NCBI GenBank assembly: GCA_008501635.1
Contig: QQUJ01000022.1
Coordinates: forward strand, 62,001-126,000
Length of the DNA: 64,000 nt
Direction of reading: 5' to 3'
Source: Pseudomonadota bacterium
Lineage (GTDB): Bacteria > Pseudomonadota > Gammaproteobacteria > QQUJ01
Made by a program: the position numbers and the translations under genes. Positions 7,927 through 16,077 of this stretch are shown one piece after another. Below the pieces are notes generated by a model that was given only the letters and a program-made list of their open reading frames with translations, was not told the origin of the DNA and did not search any database. Within the stretch, counting starts at the first letter, position 1. Every line of letters begins with the position of its first letter.

Positions 7927-10572
7927 TCAGCCCGTCGCGGCGTACAGCCAACCCCGTTTGAACAGCCATTTTTCCAGTTCCACGGCCACCAGCACCAATG
8001 AAGCCAAGCCAAAGCAGACCATCAGTTCGAGTGCCGACAGCGGCTGGGTCTTGAAGATGACGTTCAGCGCCGGGACGTAGATCACCGCCAGCTGCAGCCC
8101 CACCGTCAGCAGCACCGCGCCGAGCAGCGCCGGATTGCTGAACAGACCGACGGTGAGCAGCGAGTCGCGCTCGGAGCGAATGGCAAGCACGTGGAACAGC
8201 TGCGCGAGGGTAAGTACGGTAAACACCACCGTCTGCCAGTGACCCGCATCGCCACGGTAGGCCCAGGACTGTCCGATCAGCGACAGCGCGCCGATCAGCA
8301 GACCCACCCAGACCATGTGCTGCCACATGCCGTGGGCGAAGATGCTCTCATCGGGCGGGCGTGGCGGACGGCGCATCAGGTTGCGCTCGGCGGGTTCCAT
8401 GGAGAGCGCGAGGCCGGGCAGACCGTCAGTCACCAGATTGATCCACAGAATGTGGATCGGCAGCAGCGGGATGGGCAGCCCGAGAAACGGCGCCAGCAGC
8501 AGCGTCCAGATCTCGCCGGAGTTGCTGGTCATGGTGTATTTGATGAACTTGCGGATGTTGTCGAAGATGCGTCGCCCGTCGCGCACGGCGGCGACGATGG
8601 TGGCAAAGTTATCATCGAGCAGCACCATGTCCGCCGCCTCGCGCGCCACATCGGTTCCCGTCTGCCCCATGGCGACGCCGATCCCGGCGCGCTTCAAGGC
8701 CGGCGCATCGTTGACCCCGTCACCGGTCATGGCGACGAACTGCCCCTGCGACTGCAGCGCGGTGACGATGCGGATCTTCTGCTCCGGCGTGACCCGTGCA
8801 TAGACTCTGATGTCGCGCACCTGCGCCGCGAAGGCCGGGTCGGACAGTTCACCCAGTTCCGGGCCGGTCAGCACCTGATCGCCCTCCTCGGCGATACCGA
8901 GCCGTACCGCGATCGCCCACGCCGTTCCCGGATGATCACCGGTGATCATCACCGGGGTGATCCCCGCCGATTTACAGTCCGCCACCGCCGCGGGCGCCTC
9001 GTCGCGCGGCAGGTCGATGAGTGCCACGAGACCCAGCAGGATCAGCTCCGACTCCAAAGCCGCCGCGTTGATCTCAACGGGCAGAGCGGGTAGTTCACGA
9101 TAGGCGATGGCCAGGACGCGATAACCCTCACTGGCGAGCGCTTCAGCTTCGCTCAGATACAGCGCCCGATCCAGGGGCTGTGCACCGTCGTTGGTGAGCA
9201 GCGCCTGGCAGCAGGGCAGTACGGCTTCCGGAGCCCCTTTGACGAAGACGACGAAATGATCCCCTTCCGGATGGACGGTGGTCATGCACTTGCGCTCGGC
9301 GTCGAAGGGCAGTTCCCCCGCGCGCGGCAGATCCGCCGTCAGTGCCGCCTTATCGAACCCCGCCTCGCGCGCGGCGAGGTACAGCGCCACCTCGGTGGGA
9401 TCGCCCAGCGGCGCGGCTTGCGCGTCGTCGGCGCTCACATCGTTGTTCAGCGCCAGCGCCTGACCCAGCCGCCGGGCCAGCGCATCGTCCCGCCCCCCCA
9501 GGGCCGCGACCGGATGCCTTGCGCCGTGCAGGAACAGCGTCTCCAGGGTCATGCGGTTCTGCGTCAGAGTGCCGGTCTTGTCGCTACAGATGTAGGTCAC
9601 CGATCCCAGGGTCTCCACCGCCGGCAGGCGCCGCACCAGGGCGTTGCGCCGGCCGAGTTTGCGCGCGCCGAGCGCCAGGGAGACGGTCACCACCGCCGGG
9701 AGCGCTTCGGGGATGGCGGCGACAGCCAGACTGATGGCGGTGAGGAACATGAGCAGCATGGGCTGACCCTGCAACAGCCCGACGCTGAAGATGAGGGCGC
9801 AGATCGCCAGTATCGCCAGTGAGAGGTGACGACCGAAGCGGGTCAGGCGCTTTTGCAAAGGCGTCCTGGCCGGACGTTCTGCGCGCAACAGCTCGGCGAT
9901 GCGTCCCAACTCGGTGGCCATGCCGGTGGCCACCACCACGCCGGCCCCACGGCCGCGGGTCACCTGGGTGCCTTTGTAGGCCATGTTGATGCGGTCGCCA
10001 AGGGGCAGATCGGGTTCGCTCAGGACCGCGCTGCCCTTTTCCACGGTCTGCGATTCGCCGGTCAGTGCCGACTCGTCGGTCTGCAGCTCGACCGCCTCGA
10101 TCAGACGCAGGTCGGCGGGCACCACGCTGCCCGCCTCCAGCAGCACCCGATCGCCGGGGACCAACTCCATCGCCGGGCAGGTGATCGTCGCGCCATCCCG
10201 GACCACCTGGGCCTCGGGCGCGGCCATCAACCGCAGCGCGGCCACCGCACGCTCGGCGCGGTACTCCTGCACCGCACCGATGATCGCGTTGAGAATCACG
10301 ATGACGATGATGGCAATGGTGTCCTGGATTTCGCCGATGAAACCCGAGATCACGGCCGCCGCCACCAGTACCAGGATCATGAAATCGGTGAACTGACCGA
10401 ACAGAATGCCCAGCAGCGTGCGCGGCGCGGCCTCGGCGATGGCGTTGGGCCCGTGGGCTGCCAACCGTTCCACCGCCTCTGCCTGGCTGAGGCCGCTGCG
10501 GCTATCACTGCCCAGTTCAGCGACCGCGGCTGCAGGGGTCTGCAGGTGCCAGCGCGTAGCCGTCTCCGCCAT
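7927..10572 (-). CDS. P2A-type cation-transporting P-type ATPase
   Basis: 881 residues, full length for PacL/SERCA-like bacterial calcium (or related cation) pumps of the inner membrane. In order: cation ATPase N domain (~10-80), first membrane hairpins, actuator domain with TDESALTGES, the PEALP membrane motif, phosphorylation site CSDKTGTLTQN with Asp331, nucleotide domain with KGAPE, the hinge MTGDGVNDAPALKRAGIGVAMG, and a C-terminal six-helix cation ATPase domain. The ATG follows the stop of the upstream VIT-like gene directly, so the two are one transcription unit. No MgtA/KdpB signatures. Ion specificity is inferred from the family; Ca2+ is likeliest, Mn2+ or Na+/K+ possible. The context (Hsp20, CBS, PilZ, two-component system) suggests stress physiology. 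Confidence 0.93.
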   Translation of the reverse strand: MAETATRWHLQTPAAAVAELGSDSRSGLSQAEAVERLAAHGPNAIAEAAPRTLLGILFGQFTDFMILVLVAAAVISGFIGEIQDTIAIIVIVILNAIIGAVQEYRAERAVAALRLMAAPEAQVVRDGATITCPAMELVPGDRVLLEAGSVVPADLRLIEAVELQTDESALTGESQTVEKGSAVLSEPDLPLGDRINMAYKGTQVTRGRGAGVVVATGMATELGRIAELLRAERPARTPLQKRLTRFGRHLSLAILAICALIFSVGLLQGQPMLLMFLTAISLAVAAIPEALPAVVTVSLALGARKLGRRNALVRRLPAVETLGSVTYICSDKTGTLTQNRMTLETLFLHGARHPVAALGGRDDALARRLGQALALNNDVSADDAQAAPLGDPTEVALYLAAREAGFDKAALTADLPRAGELPFDAERKCMTTVHPEGDHFVVFVKGAPEAVLPCCQALLTNDGAQPLDRALYLSEAEALASEGYRVLAIAYRELPALPVEINAAALESELILLGLVALIDLPRDEAPAAVADCKSAGITPVMITGDHPGTAWAIAVRLGIAEEGDQVLTGPELGELSDPAFAAQVRDIRVYARVTPEQKIRIVTALQSQGQFVAMTGDGVNDAPALKRAGIGVAMGQTGTDVAREAADMVLLDDNFATIVAAVRDGRRIFDNIRKFIKYTMTSNSGEIWTLLLAPFLGLPIPLLPIHILWINLVTDGLPGLALSMEPAERNLMRRPPRPPDESIFAHGMWQHMVWVGLLIGALSLIGQSWAYRGDAGHWQTVVFTVLTLAQLFHVLAIRSERDSLLTVGLFSNPALLGAVLLTVGLQLAVIYVPALNVIFKTQPLSALELMVCFGLASLVLVAVELEKWLFKRGWLYAATG

Positions 10573-11157
10573 TCAATCACCCACCAGCCAGATGATCGCT
10601 ACCGTGACCACCGCGATCAGCACTGCCTTGATCCCGCTCCACAACCACGACGAATCACTGACGCGTCCAAGGAAGACACCAAGGCCGAACATTGCGATGA
10701 AAGCCAGTCCGATTGCAGCCACGACAGGATCCGGCCACGGCCGAATATCGGCCAGAGCCAGCCAGAACGGCACGGTGATGGCAAGCGAAATCAGGAATGG
10801 CGCCGCGCCGTTCACCAGCGCCACCAGCAGCGGGACGATGCGCGCCGCTCTGCCGTGCGCCGAGGATGTCAGATCCCTGACCATGGCCTCCTCCAACTCC
10901 CGCAGCCAGAGCTGACGCTCGGCGGATTCGCTGATGTAGGCGCTGGTGAGACCGCTCATCCCGAGGGCGATGGCCGCGCCGAGGCAGGCGCTCAGCGCCA
11001 CGGAGGCTTCGACGCCGCCACCGACATAGAATCCCATGTTGAGGCCAAGCATGGTGAGCGCCCCGTCAAAGCCGTTGACCACGAAGTAGCGGCGCACGAT
11101 GCCGTGCGAGCGGGTGATATGCAGCAGGAACAGGAGTTGTTGGATGGGATTCGCCAT
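10573..11157 (-). CDS. VIT1/CCC1-like integral membrane protein
   Basis: 194 residues with about five membrane segments. FVVNGFDGALTMLGLNMGFY near the start matches the first helix of VIT1/CCC1 family iron/manganese transporters (usual NDGlxsxLG-like block). SGLTSAYISESAERQLWLRELE corresponds to the region after helix 2, though the glutamate-rich metal-binding loop is shorter than in true vacuolar iron transporters. It lies directly upstream of the P-type ATPase with no gap, so it is likely co-translated. Role: metal ion export or membrane partner, inferred. A second, different VIT-like gene lies at 22973. Confidence 0.75.
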   Translation of the reverse strand: MANPIQQLLFLLHITRSHGIVRRYFVVNGFDGALTMLGLNMGFYVGGGVEASVALSACLGAAIALGMSGLTSAYISESAERQLWLRELEEAMVRDLTSSAHGRAARIVPLLVALVNGAAPFLISLAITVPFWLALADIRPWPDPVVAAIGLAFIAMFGLGVFLGRVSDSSWLWSGIKAVLIAVVTVAIIWLVGD

Positions 11158-11203
11158 GCATCGGATCCGCGCCGCGCGGTCACGCGACGGTCATGGTCAA
11201 GCG

Positions 11204-11476
11204 CTATTGAGCGGCACCCGGTGCGCTCGCCACCTCCACCTCGTCGATACTGTGCAGCGAGGCCCCCATGCGCCCGATGACCTCCTGAAGGCTGTCGAAA
11301 TCGATGTTTCCCGCCTCCACCACCACCTTCAGGGTTTGGGTTTTCTCATCCATCTCCTGCACGGTGAGTTTGACGCGGTAGTCCGGTCCGATCTCGGCGA
11401 TGTGCCGGCAGAACTCCAACGCATTGGGATGGTGAGGCTTCAACACATCCAGCACCACACGATTGACATGAATCAT
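11204..11476 (-). CDS. DUF211 family protein
   Basis: 90 residues matching the small ferredoxin-fold family DUF211: VNRVVLDVLKPHHPNALEFC at the start and GNIDFDSLQEVIGRMGASLH then SIDEV at the end are typical. A GAGGGGAG element precedes the ATG. Family members are small oligomeric proteins of unknown function, sometimes proposed to bind divalent cations. The position at the head of a VIT-ATPase transcription unit fits a link to metal ions. Confidence 0.85.
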   Translation of the reverse strand: MIHVNRVVLDVLKPHHPNALEFCRHIAEIGPDYRVKLTVQEMDEKTQTLKVVVEAGNIDFDSLQEVIGRMGASLHSIDEVEVASAPGAAQ

Positions 11477-11512
11477 TAACCAGCTCCCCTCGCTAGAAAT
11501 ATCCGCGAGCCC

Positions 11513-11574
11513 TATCGTCGGTGTTGCACCCGGCTGCGGAATCGAACCCTTCCGCGCCGCCGCCCGACGATAGC
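11513..11574. promoter_or_regulatory. Inverted repeat in divergent region
   Basis: CTATCGTCGG (11513-11522) and its exact reverse complement CCGACGATAG (11565-11574) enclose 42 bases. It lies between the DUF211-VIT-ATPase unit and the divergent phosphoribosyltransferase remnant, where it could be a looped operator or an mRNA hairpin. There is no poly-T after either arm, so it is not a simple terminator. Confidence 0.35.
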
Positions 11575-11684
11575 GCCCGTGTTGTCACGCCCTTCTCAAA
11601 GCGCTTGCGTATCACCGTACACTAACATCTATCTGCGTCGGGATCGTCTAACACACGTTGGAAACCACCCGGGAAATACCTCAC

Positions 11685-12300
11685 ATGGGCATACCCTGCG
11701 AACCGCTCTGTTGGAATCGGTGCCACGGACTGTGTTGGCGACTTGCCGAACGAATTCGATCCAGCGGCTACGATCCCGACATCATTGTCGCCATCGGGCG
11801 CGGCGGCTGGGTGCCAGGCCGCATCCCCTCGCCGATGCGCCTGGCCTGATGGATCTGACCAGTTTCAGGATCGAGCACTACCACGGCCCGCATAAGCAGT
11901 CCGCAGCGGTGGTCAAATATCCGCTGGCGGCGGACCTCGGGGGCCGACGGGTGTTGCTGGTGGATGATGTCAGCGACAGCGGCGCCACCTTCGAAGTCGC
12001 GCTCGACCACCTGCGCACCCCTGGCACGGTCACAGCCATCCGCACTGCCGCCGTCCATCACAAGATCCAGTCGCGTTTCACGCCCGATTTCCACGTCGCC
12101 GGAATCCTGAAATGGCGTTGGCTGACTTATCCGTGGGCGCTACTGGAGGACCTGACGACTTTCGTGGGCGAAATGCGGCCGGTTCCGTAGGAAGGTGCGG
12201 CGATCGCCCGACGCTTGGACGAAGAACACGGCATCCGGCTGACCGATCGTCTGCTCCGCGATCTCTTTGCTGCGCTCGAAACTCCGTCTGCCGGTCTTCC
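11685..12300 (+). pseudogene. Broken phosphoribosyltransferase
   Basis: The sequence begins MGIPCEPLCWNRCHGLCWRL and AERIRSSGYDPDIIVAIGRG, the N-terminus of hypoxanthine/xanthine-type phosphoribosyltransferase-like proteins. In the C-run near 11822 the frame is lost (frame 1 ends at LA-stop). Another frame takes over with LMDLTSFRIEHYHGPHKQSA, the PRPP-binding motif VLLVDDVSDSG, and WRWLTYPWALLED. A TAG at 12188-12190 then interrupts the same frame, which continues with EGAAIARRLDEEHGIRLTDR and LLRDLFAALE, the expected C-terminus. So there is one frameshift and one in-frame amber codon. The catalytic loop itself is intact. It may be a recent pseudogene or, for the C-run, a sequencing error. 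Confidence 0.8.
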
Positions 12301-12750
12301 TCAGGGCCGCCGCTCACGCTCGCGCCGCTGTTCCAGCCGGATCAGCGCGGCAAGCCCGGAGATCTGCTCGGCCACGAGTTCGATCATATCGTCCACGCTG
12401 AGGATACCTTGCAGCGCGCCCGCCACGTCGACCACCGGAATCCGGCGCACGCCTTTGGTGTGCATGCGCGGGATCGCCTCGAGCAGCTCTTCATCTTCAC
12501 GCACCGTCAGCAGATCGAGGCTCATGATGTCGCCTACCGTGAGCCGATCCGGATCGACCGACGCGGCCATCACCCCCACCACCAGATCGCGGTCGGTCAC
12601 TATCCCCACGGGTACGCGATCACCCTGCCGCTCCTCAACCACCACGATGTCGCCGACATGGGCGTCGCGCATCAACCGCGCAGCATCGCGCACGGATTCG
12701 CCCTTCTCCATGACCACGACATCTCGATTACACAGCTCTCCCGCGCTCAT
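12301..12750 (-). CDS. Two-CBS-domain protein
   Basis: 149 residues made of a tandem CBS pair (a Bateman module): first repeat ~8-65 with GIVTDRDLVVGVMA, second ~73-130 with VRRIPVVDVAGALQGILSVD. Stand-alone CBS pairs sense adenine nucleotides or related ligands and act on partners. The C-terminal ~20 residues are highly basic (RLEQRRERERRP). It runs convergent to the phosphoribosyltransferase remnant, and follows Hsp20 on the same strand after a terminator. The pairing with Hsp20 recalls hypoxia-response CBS proteins of the Hrp1 type. Confidence 0.9.
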   Translation of the reverse strand: MSAGELCNRDVVVMEKGESVRDAARLMRDAHVGDIVVVEERQGDRVPVGIVTDRDLVVGVMAASVDPDRLTVGDIMSLDLLTVREDEELLEAIPRMHTKGVRRIPVVDVAGALQGILSVDDMIELVAEQISGLAALIRLEQRRERERRP

Positions 12751-12778
12751 AGATCACCACACCTTTTGCATCGCTATG

Positions 12779-12807
12779 AAAAAAAAAAGCCGGCGGGCGC
12801 CGGCTGA
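12779..12807 (-). terminator. Rho-independent terminator of the Hsp20 unit
   Basis: Read on the minus strand: AGCCGGC, loop GCCC, GCCGGCT, then a run of ten T residues. It lies 25 bases after the Hsp20 stop codon and upstream of the CBS gene, so CBS needs its own promoter or read-through. Confidence 0.85.
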
Positions 12808-12832
12808 ATCTTGCTGACGGAACGTTGGCACC

Positions 12833-13348
12833 CTACTCGACTTTGACCGTATGCCGTCTGGTCGTCTCAAGCTTGGGCAGATGCAACTCCAGCAATCCGT
12901 CCACAAGGGAGGCCTTTACCTTGGTTCCATCGATCGAGGCAGGCAGTGGCACGGTGCGCGAAAAAGAACCTTGCACCCGCTCGCAACGGTAATAATCCTC
13001 TTTCTCTTCCTTCGATTCGTGGTTCACCTTGCCCCTGATGGTCACCGATCCGTCCGTCACGGATACCTCCAGGTCCTTCTTTTCAACGCCGGGCAACTCC
13101 GCACGCAGCACGATCTCCTTGTCCCGATCGATGAGATCCACGCAGGGGGCACGCTCACCGAAGGGCAATGCCACATCGCGCCGCAGCGGCGCGTGCCAAC
13201 GAAAGGGATGCGCGAGACCCGAAGGTAGCCACGATTCCATCGCGCGCTCCATGTCGTTGAACAAACTCCATAGGTGCAGGGGTGCCGCCGGCTGCAATTC
13301 GCCTTCCCCCCCGGTGGCGGCTAAATTTTTCTTGGCTCCCTTTACCAT
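12833..13348 (-). CDS. Hsp20/alpha-crystallin small heat-shock protein
   Basis: 171 residues. The ATG at 13348 follows a perfect AGGAGG, which excludes the longer frame upstream. The alpha-crystallin domain covers ~65-165: DLIDRDKEIVLRAELPGVEK, VTIRGKVNHE, and the closing GLLELHLPKLE. Instead of the usual C-terminal I-x-I anchor it ends TRRHTVKVE, with VKV probably taking that role. Small heat-shock proteins hold unfolding proteins in oligomers in the cytoplasm. It is co-directional with DUF2934 (40 bases upstream) and ends at a strong terminator. No sigma-32 promoter is obvious in the short gap. Confidence 0.93.
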   Translation of the reverse strand: MVKGAKKNLAATGGEGELQPAAPLHLWSLFNDMERAMESWLPSGLAHPFRWHAPLRRDVALPFGERAPCVDLIDRDKEIVLRAELPGVEKKDLEVSVTDGSVTIRGKVNHESKEEKEDYYRCERVQGSFSRTVPLPASIDGTKVKASLVDGLLELHLPKLETTRRHTVKVE

Positions 13349-13388
13349 TTGTGTCGCCTCCTGAATTGACGTGGCCCTGTTAAGGGGT

Positions 13389-13643
13389 TCAGTCGCTACT
13401 CGACAAAAACTGTGTGTCGATCGCGCTTTCAGCGGCCAGCCAGTCGGCCTCCTCGAGACCCGGCGCAAATCCCCGCGTCTCGGCCCGGTAGTAGGCCGCT
13501 TCGGCTATCATCGAGCGCCGGGTTTCGGAGTCGATCGGCACCACCGGATCACGCGATCGCGAAGTGCGGCTGCGAACGGTTTTCCCGGTCGCCTTTTTCT
13601 TGGTCTGCCTCGAAGTGACTTTCGTGGGTGTCGCCTGCGTCAT
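13389..13643 (-). CDS. DUF2934 domain protein
   Basis: 84 residues. The ATG at 13643 is preceded by AGGAG. The N-terminal half is basic (KVTSRQTKKKATGKTVRSRT); the C-terminal half carries the DUF2934 signature IAEAAYYRAETRGFAPGLEE followed by DWLAAE. This short helical domain is found in proteobacterial proteins of unknown function and often occurs beside stress genes. It is followed by Hsp20 in the same unit. Function unknown. Confidence 0.8.
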   Translation of the reverse strand: MTQATPTKVTSRQTKKKATGKTVRSRTSRSRDPVVPIDSETRRSMIAEAAYYRAETRGFAPGLEEADWLAAESAIDTQFLSSSD

Positions 13644-13665
13644 GGCTGCTGACTCCTGCTTGTCG

Positions 13666-14037
13666 TTATAGATCGATACAGACAGCGAACCCCGCTGTCC
13701 ACGGAAATCCCCGCGGGTGCAATGATTCCGCTGCACCCACGCGCGCCCGGGGGTGATAGCGCCACCACTCCACCGCCTCGTTGCCCGCCAACATCAGTCC
13801 CGCGCCCGCCGCATCGCGATGCACGACCAGCGCCGGAAGCTCGTGCAAACGCTCCTCGCCGCGGCGAGTCGGTTTCACTACGACGGCAACGTAGGCGTGA
13901 GTCCTTAGCACGCGGGGCGTCTCGACGTACAATCCACCTTCGCTCATGTTGCGCATCACTGCGGGTATCCACTGTCCACTGACCCGCAGCAATACGGGTA
14001 GGCGGGTGTCGGTTCTAACGCTGCATCGATGATCCAT
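13666..14037 (-). CDS. PilZ domain protein 1
   Basis: 123 residues, a single PilZ domain with both c-di-GMP motifs: RCSVR (RxxxR, residues 4-8) and NMSEGGLYVET (N-x-S-x-x-G). It would bind cyclic di-GMP in the cytoplasm and alter a partner's activity. It is the third in a row of PilZ genes on this strand. The gap upstream contains a palindrome and a motif shared with another gene of the locus (see 14359-14384). The stop lies 22 bases before the DUF2934 start, so they may be co-transcribed. Confidence 0.87.
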   Translation of the reverse strand: MDHRCSVRTDTRLPVLLRVSGQWIPAVMRNMSEGGLYVETPRVLRTHAYVAVVVKPTRRGEERLHELPALVVHRDAAGAGLMLAGNEAVEWWRYHPRARVGAAESLHPRGFPWTAGFAVCIDL

Positions 14038-14501
14038 CGGTTTCCCTCTCTCATATCAACGTTATGGTCTGGTTATCGAGATCGTGAGGTGCCACCAGCC
14101 CTCGGCCTGATCCGCCGAAATTTCACCGGAAGAGAGCGGAAGAGTCCGTCGCTGCGAGCCTGTCCGTGGTCATCTTCACGGGGCTTGCGCGATCCGGGTA
14201 ACAGGGTGGGCACCCTCCTCCAACAGCGTGCGCCCCTTGTTGCCCGGCCCAGGCGAGCGCTTTCCGAGCAACGCCGTTGCGATCGGTTCGAAACGGTGGT
14301 GTGCGGGTAAAGCACGGGAACGATCAACGCTAACAAACATGCTAGGAGGGGTGTGGATGGCGGTAAATACGTGCGAGCACGTATGACGCTGTCGTCGATA
14401 CCCGCGACCCGGGCGGTCACCCTCTACAGACGGTGCACTCCGAGTCGGTCAGCGGCCTCGAAAACGAATCGGAGTCGATTCCGTCCTCAAGGCAGAACAA
14501 C
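14038..14501. other. Intergenic stretch between PilZ genes
   Basis: 464 bases without a convincing gene; frames on both strands lack family motifs and ribosome-binding sites. It holds the regulatory palindrome at 14367-14384. The rest is featureless to my reading. Confidence 0.45.
14359..14384. promoter_or_regulatory. Palindrome and shared motif upstream of PilZ 1
   Basis: ATACGTGC-GA-GCACGTAT is a perfect 8-base inverted repeat (14367-14384). Its left part overlaps GCGGTAAATACGTG (14360-14373), which matches GCGATAAATACGTG at 16221-16234 in 13 of 14 positions. Candidate binding site for the locus's FixJ-type regulator or another dimeric factor; inference only. Confidence 0.45.
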
Positions 14502-14828
14502 TCACCCCAGAGTAGTAAATTCGAGCGTGGGTTTCGCCTGGCACAACGCGGCCACTATGTGCCCAGCCCCTTCGGGGAGCATCACCCCGATACCCTGGTC
14601 ATCGCGGTGAACCACCAGCGCGGCCGTCTGGTAGAGGCATTTTTCGGGGTTATCACCGGCCATCAGGCTGACCAGCGCGCAGGATGCAACCTGAAGGGGG
14701 TGCGCCGTTTCCACATACAGACCCCGGTGGCTGATATTGCGAATGGCGCCCTGTGTTTCGCCGCCCCCGAACTGCCCGAAGACCACCGGCGCTTGCAGTA
14801 AGTCACGTTTTCCCCAGCGCGCATCCAT
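14502..14828 (-). CDS. PilZ domain protein 2
   Basis: 108 residues from the ATG at 14828, which has GAGGAG nine bases upstream; a longer frame exists but lacks this signal. RWGKR (RxxxR) and NISHRGLYVET (NxSxxG) are both present, so c-di-GMP binding is likely. The C-terminal part LVVHRDDQGIGVMLPEG is the usual last strand of the PilZ barrel. Separate promoter or long leader likely, since gaps of 250 and 464 bases flank it. Confidence 0.86.
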   Translation of the reverse strand: MDARWGKRDLLQAPVVFGQFGGGETQGAIRNISHRGLYVETAHPLQVASCALVSLMAGDNPEKCLYQTAALVVHRDDQGIGVMLPEGAGHIVAALCQAKPTLEFTTLG

Positions 14829-15078
14829 CACACCCGTCTCCTCGACTCGATGAAAGAACCGTTTGGTTGCCGCGTTGAGCTCAGCGGTAAACCGCCATCC
14901 CGTGCTTTCCAATCAGCTTGCCGCATGCCCGACGGCACCGGAATGACCCAGAGGCGACCCAACCACGCCTCCTGACGCAACCTTCACGTCTGCCTGCCGC
15001 GCAACGCGCCGCGGCGGGCACCCATCTCGTCGACGATGATACCGAGTCCCAGCGTGTCGCCGGCCAGGGCACTCACGG

Positions 15079-15459
15079 CTAACTCTCGGAGCCGAACCAC
15101 CGTGTTTGCGCTTTAGCGTCGGTGGCAGCCACGGCGTGCCGCGGTGCAACTGCGGAGTGGGGCATCAGCGCCTTTATGGCCGGCAGGGTTGATCTATCCA
15201 CGACCGACAACATCAGCCCCATGCCCTGGTGACTGTTGTGAATCACCGAACAGGGAAACTCCTGGATCCAGTGTTTCCCCTCGTCACCCAACACGATCCG
15301 CACCACAACATCGGTGTAGGGCAAAGAGTTGCGTCGGGTCTCGACGTACATGCCGCCGACGCTGATATCCCGCATCTGACCGGATAGCCAGCCACCTGCG
15401 CCGCTCTTCACGAGCACCGGCGCATCGGTTTTCCAGCGCTCACACCATCTCTGTTCCAT
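15079..15459 (-). CDS. PilZ domain protein 3
   Basis: 126 residues. RWCER (RxxxR) at residues 4-8 and DISVGGMYVET (DxSxxG) are both intact, followed by CSVIHNSHQGMGLMLSVVDR. After the barrel there is a ~35-residue Ala-rich tail with a helix-like character, longer than in its two neighbours. First of the three PilZ genes in transcription order. The three share the same core plan, which points to duplication followed by divergence. Confidence 0.87.
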   Translation of the reverse strand: MEQRWCERWKTDAPVLVKSGAGGWLSGQMRDISVGGMYVETRRNSLPYTDVVVRIVLGDEGKHWIQEFPCSVIHNSHQGMGLMLSVVDRSTLPAIKALMPHSAVAPRHAVAATDAKAQTRWFGSES

Positions 15460-15567
15460 CGTAGGCTCCTTTTCGCCCGTACCGCATCTCTGCCGGATCG
15501 AGTGGCGAAGACTATCGCGCCGATCGGCAATCTTCGCCGCAGAATCGACAGGCTCCCATGGCGCGCC

Positions 15568-16077
15568 TCAGGCGCTTATCGTGCCGGCCAGCGGCTGCAT
15601 CCCGAGGCCTTCGATGGCCTCCTCCAGCACCTCCGCACGTTTTCCGTCGCTTTCACTGAAGCGGCGATAAAGCTGATGCAACTGGGGAACGCGTTCAAGC
15701 GCGGCACAACGGTTGTGAAAACGGCCGGCGCAGCGCTCGAACCGCACGGCCCTGCCCATCAGCGCAGTCGCATCGTTCGGGCTGAGGACGAAGAAGTGGT
15801 CGATTGCGGGATAGCGGGCGCGCCGCCGGCAGGGACCACTGACGATACGCAGGGCACCAAACATCGCCTGGGCCAACGACCCGAGCTCCCGGCGCTGCTG
15901 CTCACGCTCCAGCACCAACATGTCCAGCAAATGGCTGATTCCGAGATCGAAGGGCCGGAGCCGGTTGGCTGATTCCCGGTAAAAGCGGGCCAGACGCAGT
16001 TCGGCGCCGATCGCCAGCCCCACCGTTTTCTGGGGTAGGTACAGCGCTGGCCCATCGCTGTTTGTGCTGCCGTCCAT
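15568..16077 (-). CDS. Degenerate ferritin-like protein, unknown role
   Basis: 169 residues from the ATG at 16077, which has GGAGAG six bases upstream (an ATG at 16083 overlaps that signal). Residues ~25-75 (ELRLARFYRESANRLR...LLDMLVLEREQQRREL) follow the rubrerythrin/ferritin-like pattern of E..A..FY....R......LL..L..ER..., but the usual E-x-x-H metal ligands are replaced by EREQQR. The second helix pair around 120-160 (CAALERVPQLHQLYRRFSES) is similarly degenerate. It may be a structural or stress protein that lost iron binding. It sits between the PilZ genes and the response regulator, with a shared motif in its upstream region. Confidence 0.5.
   Translation of the reverse strand: MDGSTNSDGPALYLPQKTVGLAIGAELRLARFYRESANRLRPFDLGISHLLDMLVLEREQQRRELGSLAQAMFGALRIVSGPCRRRARYPAIDHFFVLSPNDATALMGRAVRFERCAGRFHNRCAALERVPQLHQLYRRFSESDGKRAEVLEEAIEGLGMQPLAGTISA

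Noticed and set aside
8191-11280. Long plus-strand frames opposite the P-type ATPase and VIT-like genes
   Set aside because: His/Arg/Gln-rich mirror frames typical of the opposite strand of GC-rich genes.
11530-11560. GGTTCGATTCC on the minus strand, resembling a tRNA T-loop
   Set aside because: The flanking bases do not form a T stem and no anticodon or D arm is present.
14073-14420. Minus-strand frame of ~115 residues between PilZ genes
   Set aside because: Arg/Pro/Leu-biased composition, no motif and no start signal; it overlaps the palindromic regulatory site.
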